This document shows, one piece after another, positions 1-8,819 of a stretch of 64,000 bases of DNA. Positions within the stretch are counted from its first letter, which is position 1. Each line of letters opens with the position of its first letter. A program made the translations under genes and the position numbers. This stretch comes from Noviherbaspirillum aerium. GTDB lineage: Bacteria > Pseudomonadota > Gammaproteobacteria > Burkholderiales > Burkholderiaceae_D. The notes beneath the pieces are model-generated. The model had not been told where the DNA came from and ran no database searches. It saw only the letters and a list, made by a program, of their open reading frames with translations. The stretch spans positions 1 to 64,000 of the forward strand of contig NZ_VFAH01000003.1 in the NCBI RefSeq assembly GCF_008929045.1. Reading direction: 5' to 3'.

Positions 1-781
1 GGAAGATGCGGCAGTTGACGCGGTGGGTGAGAAACGACATCCAGGGCAGCACTTCGGCCTGGTAGAAGGCGAAGCCGCCGTCGGCATGGGTGAAGGCGAA
101 GTGATGGATGTAGCCGTTGAGGTAGTGTTCGCTGCCGTCGTCCTGCTCGATGCCGACGGTGACGTTCCTGCCCATGAGTTCCTTGAGTTCGATGCCGGCA
201 TGGGTGGAGAGCAGCTGCAGGCGCAGGTGGAAGCCTTCGGAGAGACCGGCCTGGGCGTGGAGCGTGTCGATGAGGAGGGTCTTGTCGGAGGACAGCGGGG
301 AATAGAAGCGCAGCAGGCGGTTGCTGTCGGTGAAATGGGGGATGGCGGCTGCGGCGAGGGCGGCCAGGGTGTCCTGCGCAGAGCTGCCGGTCTCTTCCGC
401 ATGTTCGGTGGAAGCGAAGGTGGGGAAGAAAGGAGCGATGGGGCTGGCGAAGTCACGGATGGCCTGGCCGTGCAGCGGGTGGCCGGCGATGTGGAGTGCT
501 TCGGCGGCTTGCTGCGCAAGGCTGGCGGCCTGGGCGGCCCTGGCGATGTCGGGGTTGAGGCGGGAGGCGGCTTGCAGGCCGTGCTGCAGGGCGCTGCCGG
601 GTGTATCGGCTTGCAGGGCCGAGGAGGCGAGCTGCAGTTCCTTGGGCACTGTGCCGTTGAGGGCTGCGGCGTTTGCGGCGAGTGCGGTGAGCGACGACAG
701 GGGCGATGCTGATGATGGCAATGAAGGAACGAGGCCCTTGAGCGGGTCCTGTTCGGGATCATCGAAAGGCTTGAGCGACAT
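1..781 (-). CDS. vgrG: Type VI secretion tip protein VgrG, N-terminal 260 residues (runs off left edge)
   Basis: The reading frame starts at the ATG at 781-779, preceded by a GGAGA ribosome site about six bases upstream, and stays open to base 1, so the gene continues beyond the window. From about residue 155 the translation is typical VgrG/gp27-like: RLLRFYSPLSS, then LSTHAGIELKELMGRNVTV and NGYIHHFAFTHADGG, followed by LPWMSFLTHRVNCRIF. VgrG trimers form the spike on the Hcp tube of the type VI secretion system. Residues 1-150 are an Ala/Leu/Ser-rich, probably helical extension; most VgrGs I know begin within some 10-30 residues of the RLL motif. No other T6SS gene is visible here, so this may be an orphan vgrG island. 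The family call is secure; the role of the extension is unknown. Confidence 0.9.
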   Translation of the reverse strand, partial: MSLKPFDDPEQDPLKGLVPSLPSSASPLSSLTALAANAAALNGTVPKELQLASSALQADTPGSALQHGLQAASRLNPDIARAAQAASLAQQAAEALHIAGHPLHGQAIRDFASPIAPFFPTFASTEHAEETGSSAQDTLAALAAAAIPHFTDSNRLLRFYSPLSSDKTLLIDTLHAQAGLSEGFHLRLQLLSTHAGIELKELMGRNVTVGIEQDDGSEHYLNGYIHHFAFTHADGGFAFYQAEVLPWMSFLTHRVNCRIF

Positions 782-1020
782 GTGTTTCTCCGGCGGTATT
801 GCCTTCCGAGAGCCTGACCATCGGTATGAGTCAGCCAGAAGTTAAATAAAAAGCAACTTAAAAGTTGCAGGGATAGTAACACGAGAAATTGCCTGTATTG
901 CAACAAGCTTGAGTTTCTTGCTTCTGTGATGGCGATGAATTGAACAGGCGCTGGCAGGAAGGAGGTAAGCGCAGCGACGCTAGCGCCGCATGCAGGATCG
1001 CCGCTCCACCGCCCTCCCCT
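782..1020. other. AT-rich intergenic region upstream of vgrG with a short palindrome
   Basis: This 240-base gap separates vgrG, transcribed leftward, from the 3' end of the PepSY gene. The first 130 bases are clearly richer in A and T than their surroundings and probably hold the vgrG promoter. At 853-868 there is a palindrome, GCAACTT-AA-AAGTTGC, in which the arms match perfectly; it could be an operator or a small hairpin. No reading frame here looks real. Confidence 0.5.
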
Positions 1021-2388
1021 TCACCCTAATTTTCCGGATGCGGATGGCGCACTGGCGGCAGCCGGCATCATTGCCTTGCGCTCAAGCAGGTGATGCCGTC
1101 CCTGCCATTTTTTTCGCCAGATCAGCACGCCGGTCACGCTGAGCATCGCCACGCCCAGCCCAAGCAGGGTCATAAATGTCTTGAAGGGGATTCCCCAGAC
1201 GATGGCCATGTGCAGACTGGTGAGCCATGTACGCACGGTGTCCCCGTTCGCCGCGCCGGTGGGCAGCCACAGGCTCTTGAGTTCGCCAGTATCGGCATCG
1301 AACACGACGCTGGTCCAGCCGCCCTGATCGAGGATGTCGCGATTGCTTCTTACGACGTAGCGGTAGACGCCCTGCAACGGGTCATGCACCAACATGTCTT
1401 CGCCGAGCACGGTAAAGCCATGCGTTTGCGCCTGCTTGGCCATGATGCGGCGGCCGGTGTCGCGCGCAGCTTCCCAGTCGATAACCGGAGAAAACCCGGG
1501 GCGGCCTGGCTTCGACAGTCCGGCACCTTCCGGCTGGTGCGCAAAAAGCGCTTTCATTACCGGGTCATATACCGTGGTGAGATTGAACCCGACACCGCTC
1601 CATGCGAGCACGAACAGCATGGCCCAGGGCCATAGCCCGCCGGCGCGATGCAGGTCGAGCTTGAGCTTGTAGGCGCCGCCGCGCCAGCGCACCTTCCATG
1701 ACGGCCACCAGCGGGCGAACCATGATTTCGCCGGCTTGCGGGAAGGATCGACTGCGGCGGTCACTGATGCGGCCGCTGACCGCTGGCGCTCCTGGCGGTG
1801 TTGCGAGGCTGGAAACGTAAGGTATGCGCCCACGAAGCAATCGAGCGTCCACAGCAACGCGACGATGCCGAGGAGATAGCTCCCGACCGTACCGAGTGCC
1901 AGCGTATAGTGAAGACGGTAAATGAAAGGCATCAGGTTTTTCATGCCCTGACTGATGTCGCCCCACTTGCGTTCGCCCAGCACGGCGCCGGTGTACGGGT
2001 TGACGAACACTTGATCGTTCGGCAGTTCGGCGGCAGCGCCGTTGCCAGCATCCGGCCGTGTGGACAGCCGGAACAATGATGATCTGTCCGGCCGGGTCTC
2101 AAGGCTGACCCTGGCGGCGAGTGCCTGCGGATAGGCGGCCTGTACCCGCTCTCGCAGTACCAGCGGATCCAGCATGACTGCGTCGGCTGATGGCGGCGGC
2201 GCGATGAACAAGTCAGGACTGAAAGCAGCTTCGAGCTCGTTGTTCCATGCCAGCAGCGCGCCTGTCAAACCGGCGAGCAGCAGGAAGCCGGCCAGCACCA
2301 GCCCTGTCCAGCGATGGACTAGCACGAGCAGCGCACGATCGATGCGCCAGCGTCGGCCGGCGGACCGGCCAGGTTCGGTGCGCATCAT
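1021..2388 (-). CDS. PepSY-associated TM helix (PiuB-like) iron-regulated membrane protein
   Basis: A 455-residue inner-membrane protein of the PepSY_TM family. The first helix follows an HRWTGLVLAGF motif at about residues 26-50, a second helix pair lies around residues 165-200 and 255-275, and a last one around residues 395-425 ends in an RKKWQGR stop-transfer sequence. Relatives are often found beside TonB-dependent receptors and siderophore genes, where they are thought to help reduce or release ferric siderophore. Its ATG overlaps the stop codon of the upstream exporter by four bases (ATGA), so the two are translationally coupled and share the ECF-type promoter at 4145-4169. Family assignment is firm; the exact reaction is not known. 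Confidence 0.82.
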   Translation of the reverse strand: MMRTEPGRSAGRRWRIDRALLVLVHRWTGLVLAGFLLLAGLTGALLAWNNELEAAFSPDLFIAPPPSADAVMLDPLVLRERVQAAYPQALAARVSLETRPDRSSLFRLSTRPDAGNGAAAELPNDQVFVNPYTGAVLGERKWGDISQGMKNLMPFIYRLHYTLALGTVGSYLLGIVALLWTLDCFVGAYLTFPASQHRQERQRSAAASVTAAVDPSRKPAKSWFARWWPSWKVRWRGGAYKLKLDLHRAGGLWPWAMLFVLAWSGVGFNLTTVYDPVMKALFAHQPEGAGLSKPGRPGFSPVIDWEAARDTGRRIMAKQAQTHGFTVLGEDMLVHDPLQGVYRYVVRSNRDILDQGGWTSVVFDADTGELKSLWLPTGAANGDTVRTWLTSLHMAIVWGIPFKTFMTLLGLGVAMLSVTGVLIWRKKWQGRHHLLERKAMMPAAASAPSASGKLG

Positions 2389-4040
2389 GGCGCCGCAGTC
2401 AGGTTGACGGCCTGCGGCAGCGAGGAATGCTCCTGCGTCTCGATCGACACCACCTGCCCGTTCTCCATCCGCATCAGGCGGTCGGCGAGATGGAAATAGC
2501 GGTCGTCGTGCGAGATGACGAGAACCGCCTTGCCCCTGGCCTTCAATTCGGGAAGCAGCTCGCGGTAGAACACTTCCTTAAATAGCGGGTCCTGGTCGGC
2601 CGCCCACTCATCGAACAGCAGGAAGGGCCGGTCTTCGAGGTAGGCAACCACCAGCGCCAGGCGCTTGCGCTGGCCTTGCGACAATGCCCGCGTGGTGAAT
2701 GCGCCATTACGGACCTGCACCTTGTGCTGCAGGCAGAGCCTGGCGATCAAGGCATTGGCCTGCGTATCGAGTTCGGCGGAAGCGCCGTCGAGCAGCTGGT
2801 CGAACAGATGAAAGTCAGAGAAGATCGCCGAGAAAAGCTGCCGGTAACTATCGCGGTTCGCATCGGTCACCGGCACGCCGTTGAACAGGATGGCGCCCTG
2901 CTCCGGCCGGTACAGTCCCGCCAGCAGCTTGGCGAGCGAAGTCTTGCCGCTGCCGTTTCCGCCCACCAGATAGGTAATCTGGCCAGGCACGAAGTCCAGG
3001 TTTACCGGCCCGAGCGCGAACAGGGCGTCCACGCCTTCATGGTAATAGCGATGGGCAACCCCTTGCAGCACGAGATGTTTCAAACGCGGCGCGGCATCTG
3101 TCGGCGCAGTGCGTCCAGCCTGTTCCAGCTGCTGCGTGATCTCGTCGATCTGCGCACCCGACACCCTGGCCAGGTTCGCCCGTGGCAGCGCCAGCAGCAG
3201 GCTTTCCAGCGGCACCACCATGTAGACGAAGACCAGTGCAAAGCCTGTGATGACCCGGGCGCGTTCGGGTACGTCGCCCACCAGCACGAACAGTACCAGT
3301 CCGATGAAGGCATAGACAAGAAAGTTGCCCCAGGCGATGGATGCGGAGAACAGCGACATGCCAAACGTTCGTTCACGCCGCACCTTCTCGATGGAAGCTC
3401 CCAGCACATCCCGGGAAAAGCGTGCGCGCTTGGCGGCATTCAGCCGCAGCTCCTTGGCGCCGTCGACCAGCGAACGGAAATGGTCGAACAACCGGTCCTG
3501 CTCCTTGGAGGCCGCACCCAGGTGCCGGATCGCCTTCAGATGCGCAAGATGGTAGCCCAGCGACCCCAGGCCGATCACGACCACGGCTGCCAAAAATACC
3601 TGCCACGACAACCAGGCCATGTAAATCAGGCATCCGGCAACGATAACGGCATTGACCAGGATTGCCGGAAAACTGACGAAGAACTCGGCGACGCGGGCGC
3701 TGTGCTCGGACAATGCGGAGTGCACCCTGGGGCCGCCGATCTCTTCAAGCCTGCGGAATTCTGCGGTCACCACGCGGGCCGAGATGAACTGGCGCAGATC
3801 GGCGTGGGCACGCTGGCTCAGTCGCTCGAACAGGACCGACGAAAGCATGCGGGTCAGCATCGCCGCCACTGCCACGGCGGTAAAGCGCCAGGCAAGCGCC
3901 GTGCTATCGGTGAAGGAAGCTGCCGTGAGGACGGCATTGATCTGCGTAACGAGCAGCACGCTGCAGATGCCGCTTGCGATGCTGGCCAGCGCGGCGGCGC
4001 TCAGCAGGTAGCGCGATTGTTGGATCAGGTAGGCAAGCAA
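2385..4040 (-). CDS. pvdE: Cyclic peptide/siderophore export ABC transporter, PvdE family
   Basis: A 551-residue fused permease-ATPase. About six membrane helices fill residues 1-290. The nucleotide-binding half has Walker A GGNGSGKTS near residue 360, a signature LSQGQRKRLAL near 457 and Walker B FLLFDEWAADQDP near 480. The DEWAADQDP ending is typical of the PvdE/SyrD cyclic peptide exporter family, which moves acylated peptide siderophore precursors from cytoplasm to periplasm. The frame opens with TTG at 4040, preceded by GGAG about ten bases upstream; no ATG lies nearby, so an unusual TTG start is likely. It heads a two-gene operon with the PepSY protein and diverges from the fhuF-like gene. 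The PvdQ-like acylase in this locus fits a precursor exported with its fatty acid still attached. Confidence 0.9.
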   Translation of the reverse strand: MLAYLIQQSRYLLSAAALASIASGICSVLLVTQINAVLTAASFTDSTALAWRFTAVAVAAMLTRMLSSVLFERLSQRAHADLRQFISARVVTAEFRRLEEIGGPRVHSALSEHSARVAEFFVSFPAILVNAVIVAGCLIYMAWLSWQVFLAAVVVIGLGSLGYHLAHLKAIRHLGAASKEQDRLFDHFRSLVDGAKELRLNAAKRARFSRDVLGASIEKVRRERTFGMSLFSASIAWGNFLVYAFIGLVLFVLVGDVPERARVITGFALVFVYMVVPLESLLLALPRANLARVSGAQIDEITQQLEQAGRTAPTDAAPRLKHLVLQGVAHRYYHEGVDALFALGPVNLDFVPGQITYLVGGNGSGKTSLAKLLAGLYRPEQGAILFNGVPVTDANRDSYRQLFSAIFSDFHLFDQLLDGASAELDTQANALIARLCLQHKVQVRNGAFTTRALSQGQRKRLALVVAYLEDRPFLLFDEWAADQDPLFKEVFYRELLPELKARGKAVLVISHDDRYFHLADRLMRMENGQVVSIETQEHSSLPQAVNLTAAP

Positions 4041-4144
4041 GGGCGAATCGCTCCGGGAAAGTCAAGGGAAGGCTTTGCCAGCTTCGGGCACATTTGCGGC
4101 ATTGGATATGCGATATGCGGCGTATCCGGAACTGATACATCGAA

Positions 4145-4169
4145 GACGAGCGGGAAGATGGTTTGTTTA
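4145..4169 (-). promoter_or_regulatory. ECF-type promoter (TAAA-N17-CGTC) for the pvdE-PepSY operon
   Basis: On the minus strand TAAA (4169-4166) is followed after exactly 17 bases by CGTC (4148-4145), and the wider context is TAAACA...CGTCTTC. This is the form reported for OrbS-type sigma promoters and close to the PvdS iron-starvation box. The predicted leader to the TTG start at 4040 is about 100 bases. The same arrangement occurs at four other siderophore units in this window. Confidence 0.75.
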
Positions 4170-4270
4170 GAGTGCCTGTCGACACGCCGCTTGCCGGATT
4201 GCGCTTCCTTGCCGCAGATCCGTGCTGTCTTCGCCGGTGCGCCTTGCCATCGTCATGTTGACAGGCACTC
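4170..4270. repeat. Inverted upstream element shared by the two divergent promoters
   Basis: GAGTGCCTGTC at 4170-4180 is repeated as its exact reverse complement, GACAGGCACTC, at 4260-4270; the match extends to 14 of 15 bases (4170-4184 against 4256-4270). In each direction the element sits directly upstream of TAAA: it abuts it on the pvdE side and is five bases away on the fhuF side. It looks like an upstream promoter or activator element, or a trace of an inverted duplication of the promoter. Confidence 0.6.
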
Positions 4271-4275
4271 CTGGA

Positions 4276-4300
4276 TAAACATCGCGCAGGCCGAGCCGTC
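4276..4300 (+). promoter_or_regulatory. ECF-type promoter (TAAA-N17-CGTC) for the fhuF-like gene
   Basis: TAAA at 4276-4279 and CGTC at 4297-4300 are separated by exactly 17 bases. The extended start TAAACA is shared with the other four copies. The GTG start at 4357 would lie about 50 bases beyond the expected transcription start. Confidence 0.72.
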
Positions 4301-4356
4301 ATGATGAGGGGGGCGATCAAGCTTCCACCATCATGCCCCGATCAGGAGAACTTGCC

Positions 4357-5103
4357 GTGATTCCGCTTCTCATGCCCTTGTTTCAGGGTGAGTGGATGCC
4401 CTACGGGGAGACACTCGCCTGCGCTCCGCAATGGCCATGCGACACGGTCCCGATCTCTCGGCTGATTCGGGACGGGATGGAACTGGGAGAGGCGATTCGA
4501 TTACATGCGCACCATCGCGGCGTCACGGGCAAGGACCTGCGGGCTGTGGCTTCCGTCTGGAGCCTGGAATACCTGTGGGCCTTGCTGCCACCGGTTGTGG
4601 CCGCGGCGAGCATATTGCGGCACGGATTTCCTGTACATCCCCGTGGAATAGCGGTCGAACTCGACGCCACCAGCATGCCGGTCCGCTTTCACATTACGCA
4701 CGAAGGAATATCGGTGGCAGATGAATCCGCCGCCGCGCGCTACGACACGCTGCTGTGGCATCACCTTGATCCGCTGTTTGCCGCCCTATGCCGCCTGACG
4801 GGCTTGCCATCCAAAATCCTGTGGGGTAACGCCGCACGGTATCTGGAACTGATTCTCGACCAGGCAATGCTGCTGACCAACAAGGCGGCCCATGTCGTCG
4901 CCGACCGGCAGGCGCTGTTGCAGGAAACGACATGGCCTGACGGGCGGGCCAACCCTCTTTACGGCCGGCGGCGCGAAGCCCTGCGCATCGAGAACGGCGA
5001 GGCTGTCACCGTCAGGCTGCACCGGCAGTGCTGCCTGATTTACCGCTTGCCGGGCGAGGTGTACTGCGGCGTCTGTCCGCTGGCGCCGCGATATCGGAAG
5101 TAG
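4357..5103 (+). CDS. fhuF: FhuF-like siderophore-iron reductase
   Basis: A 248-residue protein whose C-terminus carries C-C-x10-C-x2-C (RQCCLIYRLPGEVYCGVCPL), the [2Fe-2S] ligand motif that defines FhuF-type ferric-siderophore reductases. Such proteins act in the cytoplasm, reducing Fe(III) held by a hydroxamate siderophore so that the iron is released. The frame is open from an ATG at 4333, but the GTG at 4357 has AGGAGA seven bases upstream (4344-4349) and is preferred; it gives MIPLLMPLFQGEW as N-terminus. It diverges from pvdE, with both promoters in the same 300-base gap. Function is well supported by the motif and the neighbours; the start is an inference. Confidence 0.85.
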   Translation: MIPLLMPLFQGEWMPYGETLACAPQWPCDTVPISRLIRDGMELGEAIRLHAHHRGVTGKDLRAVASVWSLEYLWALLPPVVAAASILRHGFPVHPRGIAVELDATSMPVRFHITHEGISVADESAAARYDTLLWHHLDPLFAALCRLTGLPSKILWGNAARYLELILDQAMLLTNKAAHVVADRQALLQETTWPDGRANPLYGRRREALRIENGEAVTVRLHRQCCLIYRLPGEVYCGVCPLAPRYRK

Positions 5104-5281
5104 CAGCCCTCCCTTAGCCATGCGAGCAGTTGATAACCGTTTCTATCCGCCTTGATTCACCGTTGCAACGGTGCCTTGCAAACCGCCATGTCCCGCGGGC
5201 TGCTTGCGCAAACATCTTCCCGTGCCATGGCGACGACACTAGTGGGTGTGGCTGACGATACGCCAGCCGCTCCCATAGGTA
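5104..5281. other. Convergent intergenic region with a 16-base palindrome
   Basis: A gap between the 3' ends of fhuF and the acylase gene. CACCGTTG-CAACGGTG at 5158-5173 is a perfect 16-base palindrome without a T tract on either side. It may help end transcription from both genes but is not a canonical intrinsic terminator. Confidence 0.4.
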
Positions 5282-7804
5282 TTAAGGTCGAAGAACTGTC
5301 CGTGCAAGCGCGGGATCACGTGCGATGTCTGCTTCCCGGAACGGAAACCGCAACCACTCCTTGCGCGCATAGCGGGCAACCGGTTCGCTCCCCCGTCCAT
5401 TGGCCACCGCGGATTCATCCTGGCCATGCGCGAGTAGCGTATGGGCCTCCGCGCCTTCGGCGCAGAAGCGTACCACCTGAAGATAGCTGTTCGCCAATGT
5501 GTCCGGTCCGAGCCGGTGGCTGCCGTCATGGCTGCAGGCCACGGTGAAGTATCCGGCTGAATGGCATCCGCCATAGATCGGCAAGCGTTGCCCGCCGCTT
5601 TCGACGAAGCGCCGGCTGCCGAGCGGCGCATCCGGCTCCACTCCTTCGGCTTTCAGTGCCAGCACGGCGGCGGCCAGCGCCTGTGCTGCGCGGGTGCCCT
5701 CCATTTGCGGCTTGCGGGGCGTGTCCAGCGGCGCATTGCTGGAAAACGGCACCCGGTAGAATCCGTCAGCTTGCATTGTCCGCAGCTGGGTCCAGAATGC
5801 CTCCCACAGCAAGGCGCCTCGATCTTCGGCATCGGCCTGGTTCGACCAGCGCCGGAGAACGCGGCAGGCTTCGGCGATATTGAACTTGCGAGCGACAGGC
5901 GGTTGTGCGGCATCGCCGGAGTCCATTTCCTTGAGGGTGTCGGGCGCGAGTTCCACTTCCTCAGACAGGCAGGCCTGGGCAAGCAGTTCCTCCTTGAACA
6001 GCTCGGCGGAATACGCGCGCGGCGTCAGCACCTCGGACATCAGGCGACGGCTGAGGATGGCTGTCGAGCCGGGCGGTTTGCGCAGCAGATCGAGTGCGAT
6101 CCGGTGCCCCAGTCGTCCGCGCAGTTCCAACGGCATTCTCTCGCCGCCGAGCACGGAGGGAAAGCCTTCCAGCGGCTGGTGTGCGTTGCTGAGCCAATAG
6201 CTGTCGTTCATGTTGGCGACATAATCTTCGCGCAGCAGCCAGGGCTGGGCGGATGCCGGCATGGCGCCCGGCTGGACGGCAGCGGGGTCGGACCGCCAGT
6301 CGCATGCGGAGCGGCTGGCATCGAGGAAAGGCGTCAATGGATCGATGCGCGCAAAGCCTGACGCCAGCGGTGTCATGCATGCCTTGCGCAGATCGTCCGG
6401 GACGTTGGGCGCCGCTCCCACGTCGCCGTACCAGACGCGCCCGTCACCGCGGCCGATCGCCGCCGTGTTCACCCAGGGCACCGCCGCTTCCCGGCGCTGG
6501 ATGGCGATGAATTCATCGAGCGACCTGGCCTGGTTCCAGTAAAAGAAGTTGCGGAAGATGCGGAAGTTCTCCGCGTTGACGTCGCGCAGGGCCAGCGCGC
6601 GGGTCTTGCTCCAGCCGAAGGCGGCATCGTGCGTACTCAGGTCCACCACCGGACCGAAGCGTGTTCGATAGAGGGTGCGCGTGATGCGACGTACGCCGCC
6701 ATCCTCGCCCCGCGTGTCGATGTTTACCTCGCGGGCAGACATCGGTTCCGTCTTTCCGTCGATACGGTAGCGGGTCGGATCCTTCGCGTCCAGCGTGAGA
6801 TCGAACAGGCCGAAGCGACGTGCGGCCGACACGGTATGGCTCCATGCAACATGCTCGTTGAATCCGATCATGATGACCGGCACGCCGAGAAAAGCCACGC
6901 CTGCGACATTGAGGCGGCCGGGAATCGTCAGATGCATCTGGTAGAAACGGTCGGGACCGCCCCAGTACCAGTGCGGATTGCCGAACAGCACCGCCCCTTT
7001 CTCGCCCGTGGCCTGCTGGCCGAAGGCGAGCATGTTGCTGCCGAGGCCGGGTTGTTCGCCGACCTGTTGTGCGAGCCTGGCGCGCAAGGCGGCGGCATCG
7101 CCGGGGTCGGATACCGCGCCGGCGGCCGGCGTGACCGTTCCACCGGCAGGTCTGGCATTCGCGATCTCCGCAATGAAACGCGAATAGCCGGCGGCGATCT
7201 GGGCGGAGTAGATGCGCCGGTAGATGTCGTTCGACGTGATGGCGCGGACCCAGGGTTCGTTCAGGCAGGTCCGGCCTTCGTCACGAACCCGGCCGGCGCG
7301 GGCGTCGGCAAGGTAGCGGTTGTAGCCGGCGGCATAGCCGTCGATCAGGTCGTTAAGCTCCGGGGGATGCTGGCTCCGGTAGCGGGCCGGCAAGGTTTCG
7401 TCGGCGAAGGACCGGAAAAAGAAATCCAGGTCGATGTTCTTCGGCCTGCCAAAGGTGGAGTCGCGCGCCGGACGCGCTTCGGCGCCGAAGAACCAGGCGC
7501 GCCGCCCTTCGTAAGTCACGAAGGCTTCGGCCAGTGTGCACAGCGCATCCTGTGCCTGCACATAACCGACGCCGGTACCGAGGTCGCGCCAGTTGCCTGC
7601 GCGCAGGTGCGGAATGCCGTCGGTCGTGCGGCGAATCTCGACACCGTCCGTCATCTGTGTGGCGGAAGAAACGCTGTCGCTGCGGGCCAGCGAGTCGCTG
7701 GCGAAAAGGGAAAGTCCGAGTGAAAAGGCCAGAACGATGCTTCGCCTGGACAGCGCCTGCCATTGAGTTTCTTGCAATTGAGAGCCCTGCAATCGATTCA
7801 TCAT
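5282..7804 (-). CDS. pvdQ: Penicillin/acyl-homoserine lactone acylase family protein, PvdQ-like
   Basis: An 840-residue Ntn-hydrolase precursor. A signal peptide occupies about residues 1-40; it includes SRRSIVLAF, so Tat export is possible, though the twin-Arg motif is imperfect. The autocleavage site is G-S-N in GLGSNMLAFG; the new N-terminal Ser is residue 256 (codon 7039-7037) and would be the nucleophile of the beta chain. GNPHWYWGG and GFNEHVAWSHTVS are also conserved in this family. PvdQ removes the fatty acid from exported pyoverdine precursors in the periplasm, and the FAAL-initiated NRPS at 18,368-23,638 would create just such an acylated peptide. The gene begins 21 bases after the formyltransferase stop and shares its promoter. 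The acylase family is certain; a siderophore substrate is inferred from context. Confidence 0.88.
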   Translation of the reverse strand: MMNRLQGSQLQETQWQALSRRSIVLAFSLGLSLFASDSLARSDSVSSATQMTDGVEIRRTTDGIPHLRAGNWRDLGTGVGYVQAQDALCTLAEAFVTYEGRRAWFFGAEARPARDSTFGRPKNIDLDFFFRSFADETLPARYRSQHPPELNDLIDGYAAGYNRYLADARAGRVRDEGRTCLNEPWVRAITSNDIYRRIYSAQIAAGYSRFIAEIANARPAGGTVTPAAGAVSDPGDAAALRARLAQQVGEQPGLGSNMLAFGQQATGEKGAVLFGNPHWYWGGPDRFYQMHLTIPGRLNVAGVAFLGVPVIMIGFNEHVAWSHTVSAARRFGLFDLTLDAKDPTRYRIDGKTEPMSAREVNIDTRGEDGGVRRITRTLYRTRFGPVVDLSTHDAAFGWSKTRALALRDVNAENFRIFRNFFYWNQARSLDEFIAIQRREAAVPWVNTAAIGRGDGRVWYGDVGAAPNVPDDLRKACMTPLASGFARIDPLTPFLDASRSACDWRSDPAAVQPGAMPASAQPWLLREDYVANMNDSYWLSNAHQPLEGFPSVLGGERMPLELRGRLGHRIALDLLRKPPGSTAILSRRLMSEVLTPRAYSAELFKEELLAQACLSEEVELAPDTLKEMDSGDAAQPPVARKFNIAEACRVLRRWSNQADAEDRGALLWEAFWTQLRTMQADGFYRVPFSSNAPLDTPRKPQMEGTRAAQALAAAVLALKAEGVEPDAPLGSRRFVESGGQRLPIYGGCHSAGYFTVACSHDGSHRLGPDTLANSYLQVVRFCAEGAEAHTLLAHGQDESAVANGRGSEPVARYARKEWLRFPFREADIARDPALARTVLRP

Positions 7805-7825
7805 GAGTTCCGCATCCCGTCCGCT

Positions 7826-8650
7826 TCAGATGCCCGCGAGCTGCTCCAGGCCCTGTTGCAGCGCCGGGAAAAGGCTATTGTTGAAATTGTTCCAGCGCAG
7901 CTCCAGGATGGTGTCCTGCGGGCTGATCCTGGTATTGAGCACGTCGGCGATCACTTCACCGGAATCAATGCCGTTGTCCACGTAATGGAAAGACGCGCCC
8001 GTCCTGTCCACCGCCGGCACGGGTCTGGTTTCCATCGTTTCCCAGTTCACCACCTTCAGGCCTTTCGCACCGTATAGCGCATCCAGCGTCGCGTAGGCGC
8101 CGCGGCGCTCGTAGGGCGATTCCAGGCGGGTGATGCCGGGGTGGATGTTGACGATCCTGCGGTGGAAGGGGGCGCCGGGGCGGACAAGCTCATCGAGGAT
8201 GACCAGCAATCCATCCAGCACGACGAGTTCCGCGCCGATGGATTGCAGCGTGTCCAGCAGGCGGGCCTCGAAGCGGCTCTTGCCGGCTCGCCGCTCACGT
8301 GCATCCAGGGGAAGTCTGCGGTAAGTCGAGGGGACGGCGCGGAGAAGATGGTTCACCCGCTTCCCCTGCACTTGGAGATCTGGCGGATAGAACCACTGCC
8401 CGTTCGGTCTGCAGGTGAAGCCGTACTCGCCGAGCTTCTCCCGGTCGCGCGCCGATTCCTCGTCATCGTCGAAGATCACCGCATCGAGAGAATAGGCATC
8501 CCCCAGTTTCGTCTCGTTCAAGGCCTCAACCAGGTATTCAAGCGGCGACTTCATGTACCTCCGCTCTCCCCTGTACTCGATGTGCTGCCCGGCCTTGTCG
8601 GCAGCGGCATTTCTTAATGACCAGATATAGACGAGTTTAGTCTTCGACAT
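7826..8650 (-). CDS. pvdF: Formyltransferase, probably N5-hydroxyornithine formyltransferase (PvdF-like)
   Basis: A 274-residue protein from the ATG at 8650 (MSKTKLVYIWSLRNA). The folate-dependent formyltransferase core is visible: LVVLDGLLVILDELV, then NIHPGITRLESPYERRGAYATLDALYG, where NIHPG corresponds to the catalytic Asn-x-His segment, followed by GASFHYVDNGIDSGEVI. Next to an ornithine N5-monooxygenase, the natural role is formylation of N5-hydroxyornithine to the hydroxamate. The frame is open further upstream to 8836, but that longer start would lie upstream of the promoter at 8792-8816, so it is unlikely; an ATG at 8668 is possible. It heads a two-gene operon with the acylase and diverges from pvdA. 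Confidence 0.82.
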   Translation of the reverse strand: MSKTKLVYIWSLRNAAADKAGQHIEYRGERRYMKSPLEYLVEALNETKLGDAYSLDAVIFDDDEESARDREKLGEYGFTCRPNGQWFYPPDLQVQGKRVNHLLRAVPSTYRRLPLDARERRAGKSRFEARLLDTLQSIGAELVVLDGLLVILDELVRPGAPFHRRIVNIHPGITRLESPYERRGAYATLDALYGAKGLKVVNWETMETRPVPAVDRTGASFHYVDNGIDSGEVIADVLNTRISPQDTILELRWNNFNNSLFPALQQGLEQLAGI

Positions 8651-8791
8651 GTCTTGCGCAATCACCATAAAATTTTCAGGAACGCCAAGCGCGACCGGTG
8701 CGGGCGAGCACATCATTGCGCACCACCGCGTCTCCTGGAACGCTCTCAGGGGAATTGCAGCGCACACCGGATCACCAGGCTCGTTACTGAA

Positions 8792-8816
8792 GACGAATTG
8801 CCCCCCTCCATGTTTA
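8792..8816 (-). promoter_or_regulatory. ECF-type promoter (TAAA-N17-CGTC) for the formyltransferase-acylase operon
   Basis: Minus-strand TAAA (8816-8813), exactly 17 bases, then CGTC (8795-8792); the context again reads TAAACA...CGTCTTC. It would give a leader of about 135 bases before the ATG at 8650. Confidence 0.72.
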
Positions 8817-8819
8817 GCG

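Noticed and set aside
23-712. 229-codon Gly-rich plus-strand frame at the left edge
   Set aside because: It lies antisense to the vgrG frame, which has a ribosome site and a recognisable VgrG domain.
2676-4304. 542-codon plus-strand frame opposite pvdE
   Set aside because: Antisense of an ABC transporter with intact motifs; it would also span the divergent promoter region.
5158-5173. 16-base palindrome as a rho-independent terminator
   Set aside because: Neither strand has a T tract after the stem, so it is reported only as a palindrome.
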